A stretch of DNA of 39,689 bases. It comes from Desulfuromonadales bacterium GWC2_61_20 (lineage in GTDB: Bacteria > Desulfobacterota > Desulfuromonadia > Desulfuromonadales > UBA2197). The stretch spans positions 1 through 39,689 of the forward strand of contig MGTO01000003.1 in the NCBI GenBank assembly GCA_001799485.1, read 5' to 3'. The translations under genes were made by a program, and so were the position numbers. A model generated the notes under the pieces. The model searched no databases and was not told the origin of the DNA. It saw only the letters and a list, made by a program, of their open reading frames with translations. This document shows positions 21,784 through 30,798 of the stretch, piece after piece. The number at the start of each line of letters is the position of its first letter. Positions within the stretch are counted from its first letter, which is position 1.

Positions 21784-23055
21784 TCAGATTGGCGCGCTGT
21801 TCTGCTGCAGTCTTTCCATCAGAAGTTGTGCGAGATCGGTCAGTCCCACCTCATCCTGGGTCGCTGTCCGCATGTCACGCAAGGGTGCGCTGTTGCGGGC
21901 CAATTCATCTTCGCCGATGATGAGGACAAATCTCGCCCCGAGTTTATCGGCGCGGCGCAATTGCGACTTGAGACTTTTGCCCAGGAAATCGATCTCCACC
22001 CGGAAATTGCGTTGAAGCAGGCTGGACATGAGGAGAAAGGCCTCCTTTCCGGCGGCATCGCCGAGGGCGGCAATAAAGAGATCGGGACGGGGCGGGGGGA
22101 CAGGCGATGAGGTTTTCAGTAACGCCAGGCGTTCGAGCCCGGCCGCGAAACCGATGCCGGAGAGAGACGGGCCGCCAAGAGACTTGATCAGCCCATCGTA
22201 ACGGCCGCCAGCGGCTACGGCATTCTGGGCTCCAAGGTTCTCGGTGACCATTTCAAAGGTGGTTTTGGTGTAATAGTCGAGGCCGCGCACCATGCGGGGA
22301 TTGATCGCGTAAGGGGTCTTGGTTGCATCGAGGGAACTCCGCACGGCGACAAAGTGATCGTTGCAGCCGGCGCAGAGATGGTCAAGGACCGAGGGGGCGG
22401 CAACAGTTGCTTCACGGCAGCCGGGGACTTTGCAGTCGAGCACGCGCAGGGGATTGGCGAGATAGCGTCGACGGCAGTCGTCGCAGAGGGCATTGAGGCG
22501 ACTTTCCAGGAATGTGACCAGCATCTGGCGATAACCGGGGCGACATTCTTTGCAGCCAAGGGAGTTTATTTGCAGCTCGACGGTGTCGATGCCGGCGGCG
22601 GCAAAAAAATGAACCAGCATGATCAGCACCTGGGCGTCGATGCGCGGGTCATCGACGCCGATGACTTCGGCGCCGATCTGGTGAAACTGACGGTAACGGC
22701 CTTTCTGGGGGCGCTCGTAACGAAACATCGGGCCGAGGTAGTAAAGTTTGTTGACCGGATCGAGGGTGTACAGCTTGTGTTCGATGAACGAACGCATGAC
22801 CGGGGCCGTCCCTTCCGGGCGCAGACTGAGGGAGTTGCCACTTTTGTCGGTAAAAGTGTACATCTCCTTTTCGACGATATCGGTCGTTTCGCCGATGGAG
22901 CGACAGAAGAGCTCGGTTTTTTCAACAACCGGTACGCGGATTTCCGTAAAGCCGTAGGTCTCGAAAATGCGGCGGGCGGTGCTCTCAAGAAATTGCCAGG
23001 TCTGTACTTCGTTGGGTAGGATGTCGTTCATCCCTTTGATTCCGGAAATCGTCAC
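21784..23055 (-). CDS. hisS: Histidyl-tRNA synthetase
   Basis: GMNDILP, LRPEGTAPVMRSFIEHKL, RYERPQKGRYRQFHQIGAEV, VRGLDYYTKTTFE. Confidence 0.96.
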   Translation of the reverse strand: MTISGIKGMNDILPNEVQTWQFLESTARRIFETYGFTEIRVPVVEKTELFCRSIGETTDIVEKEMYTFTDKSGNSLSLRPEGTAPVMRSFIEHKLYTLDPVNKLYYLGPMFRYERPQKGRYRQFHQIGAEVIGVDDPRIDAQVLIMLVHFFAAAGIDTVELQINSLGCKECRPGYRQMLVTFLESRLNALCDDCRRRYLANPLRVLDCKVPGCREATVAAPSVLDHLCAGCNDHFVAVRSSLDATKTPYAINPRMVRGLDYYTKTTFEMVTENLGAQNAVAAGGRYDGLIKSLGGPSLSGIGFAAGLERLALLKTSSPVPPPRPDLFIAALGDAAGKEAFLLMSSLLQRNFRVEIDFLGKSLKSQLRRADKLGARFVLIIGEDELARNSAPLRDMRTATQDEVGLTDLAQLLMERLQQNSAPI

Positions 23056-23072
23056 GTCGTCTCACCTCGGAA

Positions 23073-23099
23073 TGAAAACGGAACCGCGGGAGCGGTTCC
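23073..23099 (-). terminator. Terminator between the cyclase operon and hisS
   Basis: Minus strand GGAACCGC-TCCC-GCGGTTCC followed by GTTTTCATT. Confidence 0.7.
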
Positions 23100-23148
23100 A
23101 GGTTGATTGGTCTTAAACCAAGCCAAATGTGTCACTAATGACTTGCCA

Positions 23149-24549
23149 TCAGGATTGACGCAGTCGATCAATGCGAAAAACTTCAATCTGCCGGCTTTTG
23201 CCTTTCATTGCGATGGTCTCCAGTCGACTCGCCTCAACTTTATCGCCTACCTTGGCGTAGGTGGCCTCCGAGACGAGAACCTCACCTTGCTGGGCCATTC
23301 CCTGTAAGCGTGCGGCAATGTTGACGTTGTCGCCGATCACCGTGTATTCCATGCGCATCGACGACCCGATATTGCCGGCGACGACGAGACCGGTGTTGAT
23401 GCCGATACCCATCTGGAGCGGCGGTTGCCCGAGACGTCTTCGCTCTTCGTTGAAGGATTCGACGGACCGTTGCATGGCCAGGGCGCAGCGGATCGCCTGC
23501 AGCGGTTCGTCACCGAGGGAAAGGGGGGCGCCGAAAAGGGCCATGACCGAGTCCCCCATGAGTTTGTCGACCATACCCTGATGCGCGCTGACAATCTCGA
23601 TCATCCGCGTGAAATAGTCATTGAGCAGCTGGACGACTTCCGTCGGCGGCAGCGTCTCTGCCAGCGCGGTGAAGCGCCGGATGTCGCAGAAGAGTACGGT
23701 GACTTCACGTTCCTCGCCTCCGAGCTGGAGTTCGTTCTTGTGCTTGAGAATCTGCTCGGCCAGGGGCTTGCTGACATAACGCTCAAAGGTGTTCTTGATA
23801 TATTCCTTTTCGCGCAGACTGACCGTCATGTCGTTGAAGGCCGTGGTCAGGATGCCGATTTCGTCGTTGCGGCGCGGAATGACGTGCTGCTCCAGATTCC
23901 CCGCTCCGACCGCTCTGACCGCCGCGACCAGGACGTGGACTGGACGGACGGCGATGCCTGCCAGCACAAAGGCCGCCACTCCGCCGAGGATAAATCCGAC
24001 AAGGGCGACCAGCCCCATGCGGTTGCGCATGGCAGTTATCTGCCGGGCGATCAGCTCTTCCGATAGCCCGAGATGGATGGTGGCAAGCCGCAGAGGCGGT
24101 TCACCAACCGTGACCATCGGGACTTCCAGATCGAGGATCGCTTCGCCTCCGAGATAGTGCCGGGAAACCTGATATTCCCCCGACTTCTCGATAATGTCGT
24201 TACCGGCGAAAGGGACAAAGGGCTTGCCGACGCGGGTAACATCATCGGCGGCCCGCACTTGCCCCTGCGTATCGACAATGACCGCGTACTGGATACCCGG
24301 TGAACGCAGGGCATTCTTGAGGGCTGAAAAGAGAGCGATGTCATCGCCGGTCAACAAGGGGTCTTCGGTGTTGAAGGCGACGCCGCGGGCAATCCCGATG
24401 CCCTTGTCGATATTTTCCCGAATCAGCGAGGTGCGGATATCCTGTTCCAGCAAAAACATCATGCCAAGAGCGAGGATGCCGCTGAAAACTGCCAGGACAA
24501 AAGCGAACTTGAAGCGAAGGCTATTGAAGAAACCAGGGCCATCAGCCAT
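23149..24549 (-). CDS. Membrane class III adenylate cyclase: periplasmic sensor, HAMP, cyclase catalytic domain
   Basis: Two TM segments, HAMP-like region, VLFCDIRRFTALAETL, VDKLMGDSVMALFG, MGIGINTGLVVAGNIGS, EYTVIGDNVNIAARLQ; Lys and Thr positions suggest ATP specificity. Confidence 0.88.
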   Translation of the reverse strand: MADGPGFFNSLRFKFAFVLAVFSGILALGMMFLLEQDIRTSLIRENIDKGIGIARGVAFNTEDPLLTGDDIALFSALKNALRSPGIQYAVIVDTQGQVRAADDVTRVGKPFVPFAGNDIIEKSGEYQVSRHYLGGEAILDLEVPMVTVGEPPLRLATIHLGLSEELIARQITAMRNRMGLVALVGFILGGVAAFVLAGIAVRPVHVLVAAVRAVGAGNLEQHVIPRRNDEIGILTTAFNDMTVSLREKEYIKNTFERYVSKPLAEQILKHKNELQLGGEEREVTVLFCDIRRFTALAETLPPTEVVQLLNDYFTRMIEIVSAHQGMVDKLMGDSVMALFGAPLSLGDEPLQAIRCALAMQRSVESFNEERRRLGQPPLQMGIGINTGLVVAGNIGSSMRMEYTVIGDNVNIAARLQGMAQQGEVLVSEATYAKVGDKVEASRLETIAMKGKSRQIEVFRIDRLRQS

Positions 24550-27019
24550 GTTGGTACTCTTTGATCTGCAGGATTTTGCGGCGGGCTTTTTCGATGTTCA
24601 TACGTGCTTTTTCGTGATTCGGATTCAGGATCAGGACCTGCTGCCACAGGGACACGGCCTCTTCATATTTGCCCCGGGTATAAAACTCGATGCCGCGTAA
24701 GTAAAGACGTTCATCGTCTCCCGGCAGCGCTGCTGGTTGTTTCTGTTGTGCCAACTGTTCCATGGCCGTTTTGGCCGCGGCAAAAAATGGATCGAGAGCG
24801 AGGGCTTCGGCGAATGCCCCTTCGGCTCGAACCAGGTCGCCACGGACGACGAATGCGTTCCCGAGCAAAAATAGTCGCGTGAGTTCCTGCTGTAGTTGCA
24901 GTTTGCCCTGCTGTAAACCGGCAAGAGCTGCACTGTTCAAGGGGTCGTGATCAAGGACCCGCCGAAATCCGGTCAGGGCCTGACTATAGTTCTTGGCCGC
25001 AAGTTGGGCATTGGCAGTATCAAGAAGACCGCGGGACAAACGGGAAGCAGCAGATTGATACTCTCCTTCGAGACGGCTCAGTCCTGCCGTATCGGGGGCT
25101 GTGGCGCGGAGATTGACGAGAAGCGTCCGGGCACCTTTGAGATCGTCACGCTGCAGTGCCTCGCGGGCGCTGGCCAGCAGGGCGTTGGCCTGCCGCTCGA
25201 TCTCGGCATCCAGCTGCGCCAGTTCACTCTTGAGTTCTGGGCTGTCCTGATAGCGCAGGGCATTTGCAAAATGTTTGCGACTTTCACTCTTGCGTCCCGA
25301 GGCGCGGGCATCTCGCCCGAGACGCAGCTCAGTCCTGGCCCGTTCGGCGGCAACGGCAGTCGCCGCGGCCAGCCCTTGCTGAACTCTCTGTTCGCCCGGG
25401 TTTGCACCAAGCAGGTGGCGATACGATTGAATTGCCGCGAGGGGGTCGCCACCATCAAGGAGGTGTTTGGCCTTGGTCAGTTCCGTGTCCAGAGTGGCGC
25501 GCTCGAGTTCGCTGATGCGGACCATTTCCTGTTGCGCAGTGGCGTTGTCGGGATCGAGTTGAAGGATGGCGCTGTAGGCTTCCTGCGCCGCGCCGAGTCG
25601 CCCCTCCGCCATAAGCCCCTGTGCCAGCAGCAAGCGTGTTTGCAGATCCTGCGACATATCACTGAGGGCTTGTTCCTGCAACTGCAAGCCGCGCTTGTCC
25701 GCGGCAGCCAGGGCGAGTCCCTTGCGGATTTGTTCCAGGGCCTGCCGGGCATTTCCGGCAGCGAGAGTCTGCGCTGCCAGGGCGAAGTAGTCGTCGGCCT
25801 GGCGCTGGATTTCCGCTCGGCATTCAGTGACGTAGTTTGCCACCAGGGGGTAGGCCGGATTCGCGACAAGAATCTTTTCGAAGAGAGCCAGCGCCGCGGC
25901 GAATTCACCGGCGGAAAAATGACTCTGAGCCTGGATGAAGGACTCGTCGAGGAGGGCATTTTCTGCGGCCAACAGGTTCATGGCCGCGTTGCGCAGGCTC
26001 GGTTCAAGGATCAGCGTCCGATGATAGAAGTCGATGGCCGCATCATAACGCTTCAGACTCAGACAGATGTTGCCGGCCAGGCTGAGTTCACGCACCGTCG
26101 CGTCAGGGCGCGTGGCCAAAGAAGCAAGCGCCCGCAGCGCCCTCTCATTGTCACCTTTTTGCTGGAGCGTCAGGGCAACATTGAAAAGGATGGCACGGAT
26201 ACTCTCGCGCATCTCTGCCGGCGCCGTCGTCAGGATGCCATCCAACGCGCTGGCGGCTTCGTCGTAACGACCGGCTTGGAATGCGATGAAACCAAGGTAG
26301 TAGCGAGGGATGGGGCTATCGGGTGAATATTTCACCGCCTCGCGAAAAGAGAGAGCGGCGACGTCGGTCAACCCTGTTTCCAATTGCTGCAAACCCTGGT
26401 TGACGAGAAGAGAAAAGATGTATTGCCGAACCAGGGGGTCGTCCGGGTAAATCGCCAGGTATTGGCGGAATTCGTCAAGGGCGCGCACGCTGTCCCCTGA
26501 ACGGGCATAGTAGTCACCGCGGAGACGATACACGTCGGTCAGCCCTGGGTTCAGTTGCAATACCCGGGCGAAAAGGGCCAGGGCGTCCTTGGTTTCGCCC
26601 CGCTGCAGGTAGTTCAGGGCGATGTTGTAATAGACTTCACCCAGAGGATATATGCCCGGTTGCGCGGCTGCACCCAGGTGCTCGGCCTGCTCAAGGTAAA
26701 GCAGCGCACTGTCGGGATCGCCAAGTCGGGACCAGGACAGCCCGAAGTTGTAATTCATCTCAACGGAGTCAGCCATGGCCGGATAGGCCCGGGTGAAGGA
26801 CGCGACGGCTTCCTTGTCGTGTCCGTCGATGAGAAGGGAGACCCCGAGATAATAGTGGAGAGTCAGGTTGTCCGGATCGATTAGGAGGGCGTTGCGGTAA
26901 TGTTCAATGAGGACATGCTGGCCGGCGGAAAGACCCGGCGAAGGGGCGAAACCTATCAGAGCCAGGGCTAGAACCAGTACCCTCAAGAGCCCAGCGCTGG
27001 TTCGTGCTGCCCGGATCAC
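24542..27019 (-). CDS. Exported TPR-repeat protein (~825 aa)
   Basis: Signal peptide followed by many TPR units (e.g. YNIALNYLQRGETKDALALFARVLQLNPG); GTGA overlap with upstream GGDEF gene and 8-bp overlap with downstream cyclase. Confidence 0.85.
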   Translation of the reverse strand: MIRAARTSAGLLRVLVLALALIGFAPSPGLSAGQHVLIEHYRNALLIDPDNLTLHYYLGVSLLIDGHDKEAVASFTRAYPAMADSVEMNYNFGLSWSRLGDPDSALLYLEQAEHLGAAAQPGIYPLGEVYYNIALNYLQRGETKDALALFARVLQLNPGLTDVYRLRGDYYARSGDSVRALDEFRQYLAIYPDDPLVRQYIFSLLVNQGLQQLETGLTDVAALSFREAVKYSPDSPIPRYYLGFIAFQAGRYDEAASALDGILTTAPAEMRESIRAILFNVALTLQQKGDNERALRALASLATRPDATVRELSLAGNICLSLKRYDAAIDFYHRTLILEPSLRNAAMNLLAAENALLDESFIQAQSHFSAGEFAAALALFEKILVANPAYPLVANYVTECRAEIQRQADDYFALAAQTLAAGNARQALEQIRKGLALAAADKRGLQLQEQALSDMSQDLQTRLLLAQGLMAEGRLGAAQEAYSAILQLDPDNATAQQEMVRISELERATLDTELTKAKHLLDGGDPLAAIQSYRHLLGANPGEQRVQQGLAAATAVAAERARTELRLGRDARASGRKSESRKHFANALRYQDSPELKSELAQLDAEIERQANALLASAREALQRDDLKGARTLLVNLRATAPDTAGLSRLEGEYQSAASRLSRGLLDTANAQLAAKNYSQALTGFRRVLDHDPLNSAALAGLQQGKLQLQQELTRLFLLGNAFVVRGDLVRAEGAFAEALALDPFFAAAKTAMEQLAQQKQPAALPGDDERLYLRGIEFYTRGKYEEAVSLWQQVLILNPNHEKARMNIEKARRKILQIKEYQHG

Positions 27020-28383
27020 TTGAGCTCCCAAGCCCCCCGCACGATGTTGCGGTCTTTTTTTCCTTCGTACATGGCGCGGTCGGCGATGTCGATAATGCTT
27101 TTTTTGTCGCCGGCATGTTCCGGAAAGGTCGCGTAACCGAGGGTTGCCGTCAATCGCGCCGGGTTGGTCGTGCCGGCAAGAAAGATGTGCTGTTCGATGG
27201 AGCGACGTATTCTCTCGGCAACGACGCCGGCGCCACGCACATCGGTCTCGACCAGCAAGGCGGTGAATTCATCGCCGCCATAACGGAAGAGGACATCGAC
27301 TTCGCGGACGCATTTGCGCAACAGATAGGCAATTTCGCGCAGGGACTCGCTACCGGCGAGGTGGCCGCGGGTGTCGTTGATCCCCTTGAAATGGTCGAGA
27401 TCGATGAAGACTAGGGAAAAGGAGAGGCCATAGCGCTCAGTGCGGCGCACCTCCTGCTCCAGGAAAACCTGCATGTAGCGATAGTTGAAGAGCCCGGTCA
27501 GGTCGTCGGTATAGATCAATTCGCGCGCTCCCTGATAGCGGAAGGCGTTTTCGAAACCGAGGGCGGCCTGATCGGAAAGAAACTGAATGTTATGGAGAGA
27601 CAGAGGGGTGGGAAGATCGCTCCCGATAGTATTGAACAGGAGCATTCCGCCTTTGATACTGCGCTCGCAGCGTAGGGGGATCAGCAGAACCGAGCGGACA
27701 TCGTCGGGCCAGCCCGAGGCCGGAGTGAGTTCGGAGGCCGGCAGCTGACACAGGGCGTTGAGATCGACGAAACGGGGTGACAACGATTCGGCGAGGGCGA
27801 AGGCCTCCTCCTCGGCAAGGCCTTCGATGGCACGAACCTGGGAAACGCCACTCTGGGTGGCAAGAAAGGCGAAACCGCGCCCCCCCGCCAGTTCGTGCAG
27901 GAGAGTCGTCACGGCCTGGGGGAGGAGACGGTCGATTTCAAGCATGGACGCGAGACTCTGGCCGCGCTGAAAGAGACGAATTTGACTCTTGAGGAGAATA
28001 TTTTCGTCCAGCAAACGGCGCTGTTCAACGCAGGTACGGATCAGATGCAGAAGCTCTTCGGGCTTGAACGGCTTGATCAGGTAGTCGCGGGCGCCGTTTT
28101 TTAAAGCCTCGATGGCGGTTTCGAGGGTGGCATGGCCAGTAGCCAGGATGACTTCCGGCGGATTTTCCAGCGAACGTACCCGGCGCAGGAGTTCCATGCC
28201 GCCAAGACCGGGCATGACGAGGTCGGTGAGGACGACATCAACCCCCCCCGACTGAAGACGAATAAGGGCCTCTTCGCCGGAGCAGACGGTTTCTACCTGG
28301 TATTCTTCGCCGCCGAGAAGCTCGGCATAAAGGCTACGGAAGAAAAGTTCATCATCCACAACCAGGATAGTGGCTGTCATCAT
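27016..28383 (-). CDS. REC-GAF-GGDEF response regulator, predicted Hypr-type (cGAMP/c-di-GMP) dinucleotide cyclase, GacA-like
   Basis: REC ILVVDDELFFRSLY/VLTDLVMPG/KPF; GAF-like middle; GGDEF catalytic RYGGDEF with RxxD I-site; FIDLDHFKGINDTRGHLAGSESL has Ser where canonical diguanylate cyclases have Asp. Confidence 0.85.
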   Translation of the reverse strand: MMTATILVVDDELFFRSLYAELLGGEEYQVETVCSGEEALIRLQSGGVDVVLTDLVMPGLGGMELLRRVRSLENPPEVILATGHATLETAIEALKNGARDYLIKPFKPEELLHLIRTCVEQRRLLDENILLKSQIRLFQRGQSLASMLEIDRLLPQAVTTLLHELAGGRGFAFLATQSGVSQVRAIEGLAEEEAFALAESLSPRFVDLNALCQLPASELTPASGWPDDVRSVLLIPLRCERSIKGGMLLFNTIGSDLPTPLSLHNIQFLSDQAALGFENAFRYQGARELIYTDDLTGLFNYRYMQVFLEQEVRRTERYGLSFSLVFIDLDHFKGINDTRGHLAGSESLREIAYLLRKCVREVDVLFRYGGDEFTALLVETDVRGAGVVAERIRRSIEQHIFLAGTTNPARLTATLGYATFPEHAGDKKSIIDIADRAMYEGKKDRNIVRGAWELK

Positions 28384-28437
28384 GCCGGCTTGCTCCCAGA
28401 AAAGTTTGTTAAAACTAGCAAAACAAAATTACTTTTG

Positions 28438-30789
28438 TCAATGGAAATCCCCGTTCTTCCAGCGTTCTGCACGCCACTCTCCCCCCCTACGGGAGAAGTG
28501 AAGAGTGCCGTGAAGATCGGTCCTCCACAAGGGGATCCGGCGCTCACTCAGTACAGTGATTGTTTCACGGTGGGGAAAGCCGAATCGATTGCCGGCGCCG
28601 GCACTGACAACGGCCAATCCCGGAGAGAAATGATCGAGGAGAAGTCCCGGGGTGGAAAGGCGACTGCCGTGATGGGGAATCTTGATGACCGCTACGGGAA
28701 AGGACGGGGTCTGGCGGAGCAGCTCTATAATGCCGGGCCTCTCCAGATCACCAGGAAGAAGGACGCAATCGTTCCCGAATTTCGCCAGAATGACCAGCGA
28801 GGCGTCGTTTGCAGTGGCAGGGTGAGGGGAGAGAAAGAGGGCGAGGGATTCTTCAGGGGGCCGCGGCAGAACCGTCCAGCCGGGGGGGAATGTGCGGATG
28901 GGGATGCCGCGTAGGGTCAGTCCCGCGACAATTTCGGGAGGGATTATCGCCCCCTCACCGCACCAGAATTCGGCTACGGGGAAATTCCGCAGAATATGGG
29001 CAAGTCCCTTGGCGTGATCGGGATGAGCATGGGACATGACGACGGCATCGAGCTTGCGAATACCGAGGCGGCCGAGAGCGGGGGCCACGAGCCTTTCCCC
29101 GGTATCAAAGGTGGTGCCGTAAAGCCCGCCGCCATCGACCAGGAGTTGCTGGCCGTCGCCGAGGGTCAGCAACAGGGCTTCTCCCTGGCCGACACTGAGG
29201 ACCGTCAGGGCCGGAGCCGACGGGGACGGAACTGGCAGGCAGAAGAGTACCAGGGCTGAGCCAATGGTGACGACCCGGCATATATGCCAGTCACGCCGCC
29301 AGGGGAAAAAGACGCTGATGACGGCTAGCAGGACCGCGAATGTGCGAAGTGGCGTCGTGTAAAAGTAAAAACCGGACAAGCCAGGCCAGCGGGTGATGGT
29401 GTCAACCAGAGCCACCATCCCATCGAGAAGGAGACCGCAGCCGCCGAAAAGACTGGATGCGATTTCGGGGGAGAAGGGGAGTACAAGGGTCGCCAGCAAG
29501 GCCAGAGGAACGACCACGCAACCGACCAGGGGGACAGCTGCCAGGTTGGTCACAAGACCGGCTGGGGCGATGAAGTGAAAATGGAACAGGACGAATGGCA
29601 GGGTCGCCAGAGTGGCGGCCACGGTTGCCAGCGCCAGGGTTGTCAGCCATCTGAACAGCCCGGGGAGTTGTGCGAGATGGGGTTGGCACGGCGGGACCAG
29701 CATCATGATGCCGGCGAGTCCGGCAAAGGAGAGTTGAAACGACGGCTCGAAGAGACTGGCCGGTTGTAACAGCAGGATGGCAAATGCCGCCGTGGCAAGG
29801 ATGTGGAGGGGATTGGTGCGCCGGCCAAAGAGAAGGAAGATGACGACGACAAGATACATGACCAGCGCTCGCAGCGCTGAGACCGAAGCCCCGGACCAGA
29901 AGAAAAAAAGGATCACTGCCGGAGCAGTGAGAAAAGGGAGGACGCGCAGTGGCGGCGCGCTCAGGAGCAGGTATTCGAAACGACGCCAGACGAGGGTTGT
30001 CAGGAGAACCAGACCGACGGCGATCAGGCCGAGGTTCTGACCGGATATGGCGAAAAGGTGGGAGACCCCGCCGCGGGTGAGAATCTGACGCAATTCTTCA
30101 TTGATCCCGCTCTGGTCTCCGGTCGTCAGCGCCACGACCAGCGCGGGCTGTCGGGGTATGGCTGTCCGATGGATGAAGCGGGCCACTTCGGCTCGACACC
30201 GTTCGAGCCAGCGCCGTGGTCCGGCCGGGGACGCACGCAGCAGGATGATTTCGCGAGGTCCTTCCACCGAGGCGGTGACGAAAATGCCCGCCGCGGCAAG
30301 TTTCCTGGGATAATCGTATTCGCCGGGGGTCTGGAAGAGGCGGGGGGGGCGCAATCGGGCGCGAAAGCGGATGATGTCCCCGGGAAGACATTCCGCCGTC
30401 CCTAGCCGTACCGTCAGGAGAAGCCGCCCGCAAGTTACTTCGGATTTTGTCCCCCGGACGATACGCTGGGCATCGACCTCGATTCTGCTGCCACTCTCGG
30501 GGCGGTAGCCGATGGCCAGGACACGCCCCTCGACAACTGTCGGCTCGTCGCCGATAGTGTGGCTGATCTCCCTGGGAGCAGAGGGGGGCACAATCTGCAA
30601 CTGGTAAAGCACCAGCCCCAGAGAAAAGCAGAAAAGTGCAAGAAAGAATGGTGCCGCGGCAAATCGTCGGCAAAAGAACCAGATGGCGGCACTGAGAAAA
30701 GGCAGCACCGGCCAGGGAAGGTCGGTCGGGAGATCGGGAGCCAAGCCGATCCCTGCCGCCAATGCTCCGAGAAGGAGGAAGATCGACAT
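28438..30789 (-). CDS. comEC: DNA internalization-related competence protein ComEC/Rec2
   Basis: 783 aa; N-terminal DUF4131-like region, competence TM domain (TTGDQSGINEELRQILTRGGVSHLFAISGQNLGLIA), C-terminal metallo-beta-lactamase with SHAHPDHAKG. Confidence 0.93.
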   Translation of the reverse strand: MSIFLLLGALAAGIGLAPDLPTDLPWPVLPFLSAAIWFFCRRFAAAPFFLALFCFSLGLVLYQLQIVPPSAPREISHTIGDEPTVVEGRVLAIGYRPESGSRIEVDAQRIVRGTKSEVTCGRLLLTVRLGTAECLPGDIIRFRARLRPPRLFQTPGEYDYPRKLAAAGIFVTASVEGPREIILLRASPAGPRRWLERCRAEVARFIHRTAIPRQPALVVALTTGDQSGINEELRQILTRGGVSHLFAISGQNLGLIAVGLVLLTTLVWRRFEYLLLSAPPLRVLPFLTAPAVILFFFWSGASVSALRALVMYLVVVIFLLFGRRTNPLHILATAAFAILLLQPASLFEPSFQLSFAGLAGIMMLVPPCQPHLAQLPGLFRWLTTLALATVAATLATLPFVLFHFHFIAPAGLVTNLAAVPLVGCVVVPLALLATLVLPFSPEIASSLFGGCGLLLDGMVALVDTITRWPGLSGFYFYTTPLRTFAVLLAVISVFFPWRRDWHICRVVTIGSALVLFCLPVPSPSAPALTVLSVGQGEALLLTLGDGQQLLVDGGGLYGTTFDTGERLVAPALGRLGIRKLDAVVMSHAHPDHAKGLAHILRNFPVAEFWCGEGAIIPPEIVAGLTLRGIPIRTFPPGWTVLPRPPEESLALFLSPHPATANDASLVILAKFGNDCVLLPGDLERPGIIELLRQTPSFPVAVIKIPHHGSRLSTPGLLLDHFSPGLAVVSAGAGNRFGFPHRETITVLSERRIPLWRTDLHGTLHFSRRGGEWRAERWKNGDFH

Positions 30790-30798
30790 GCCCCGGGC

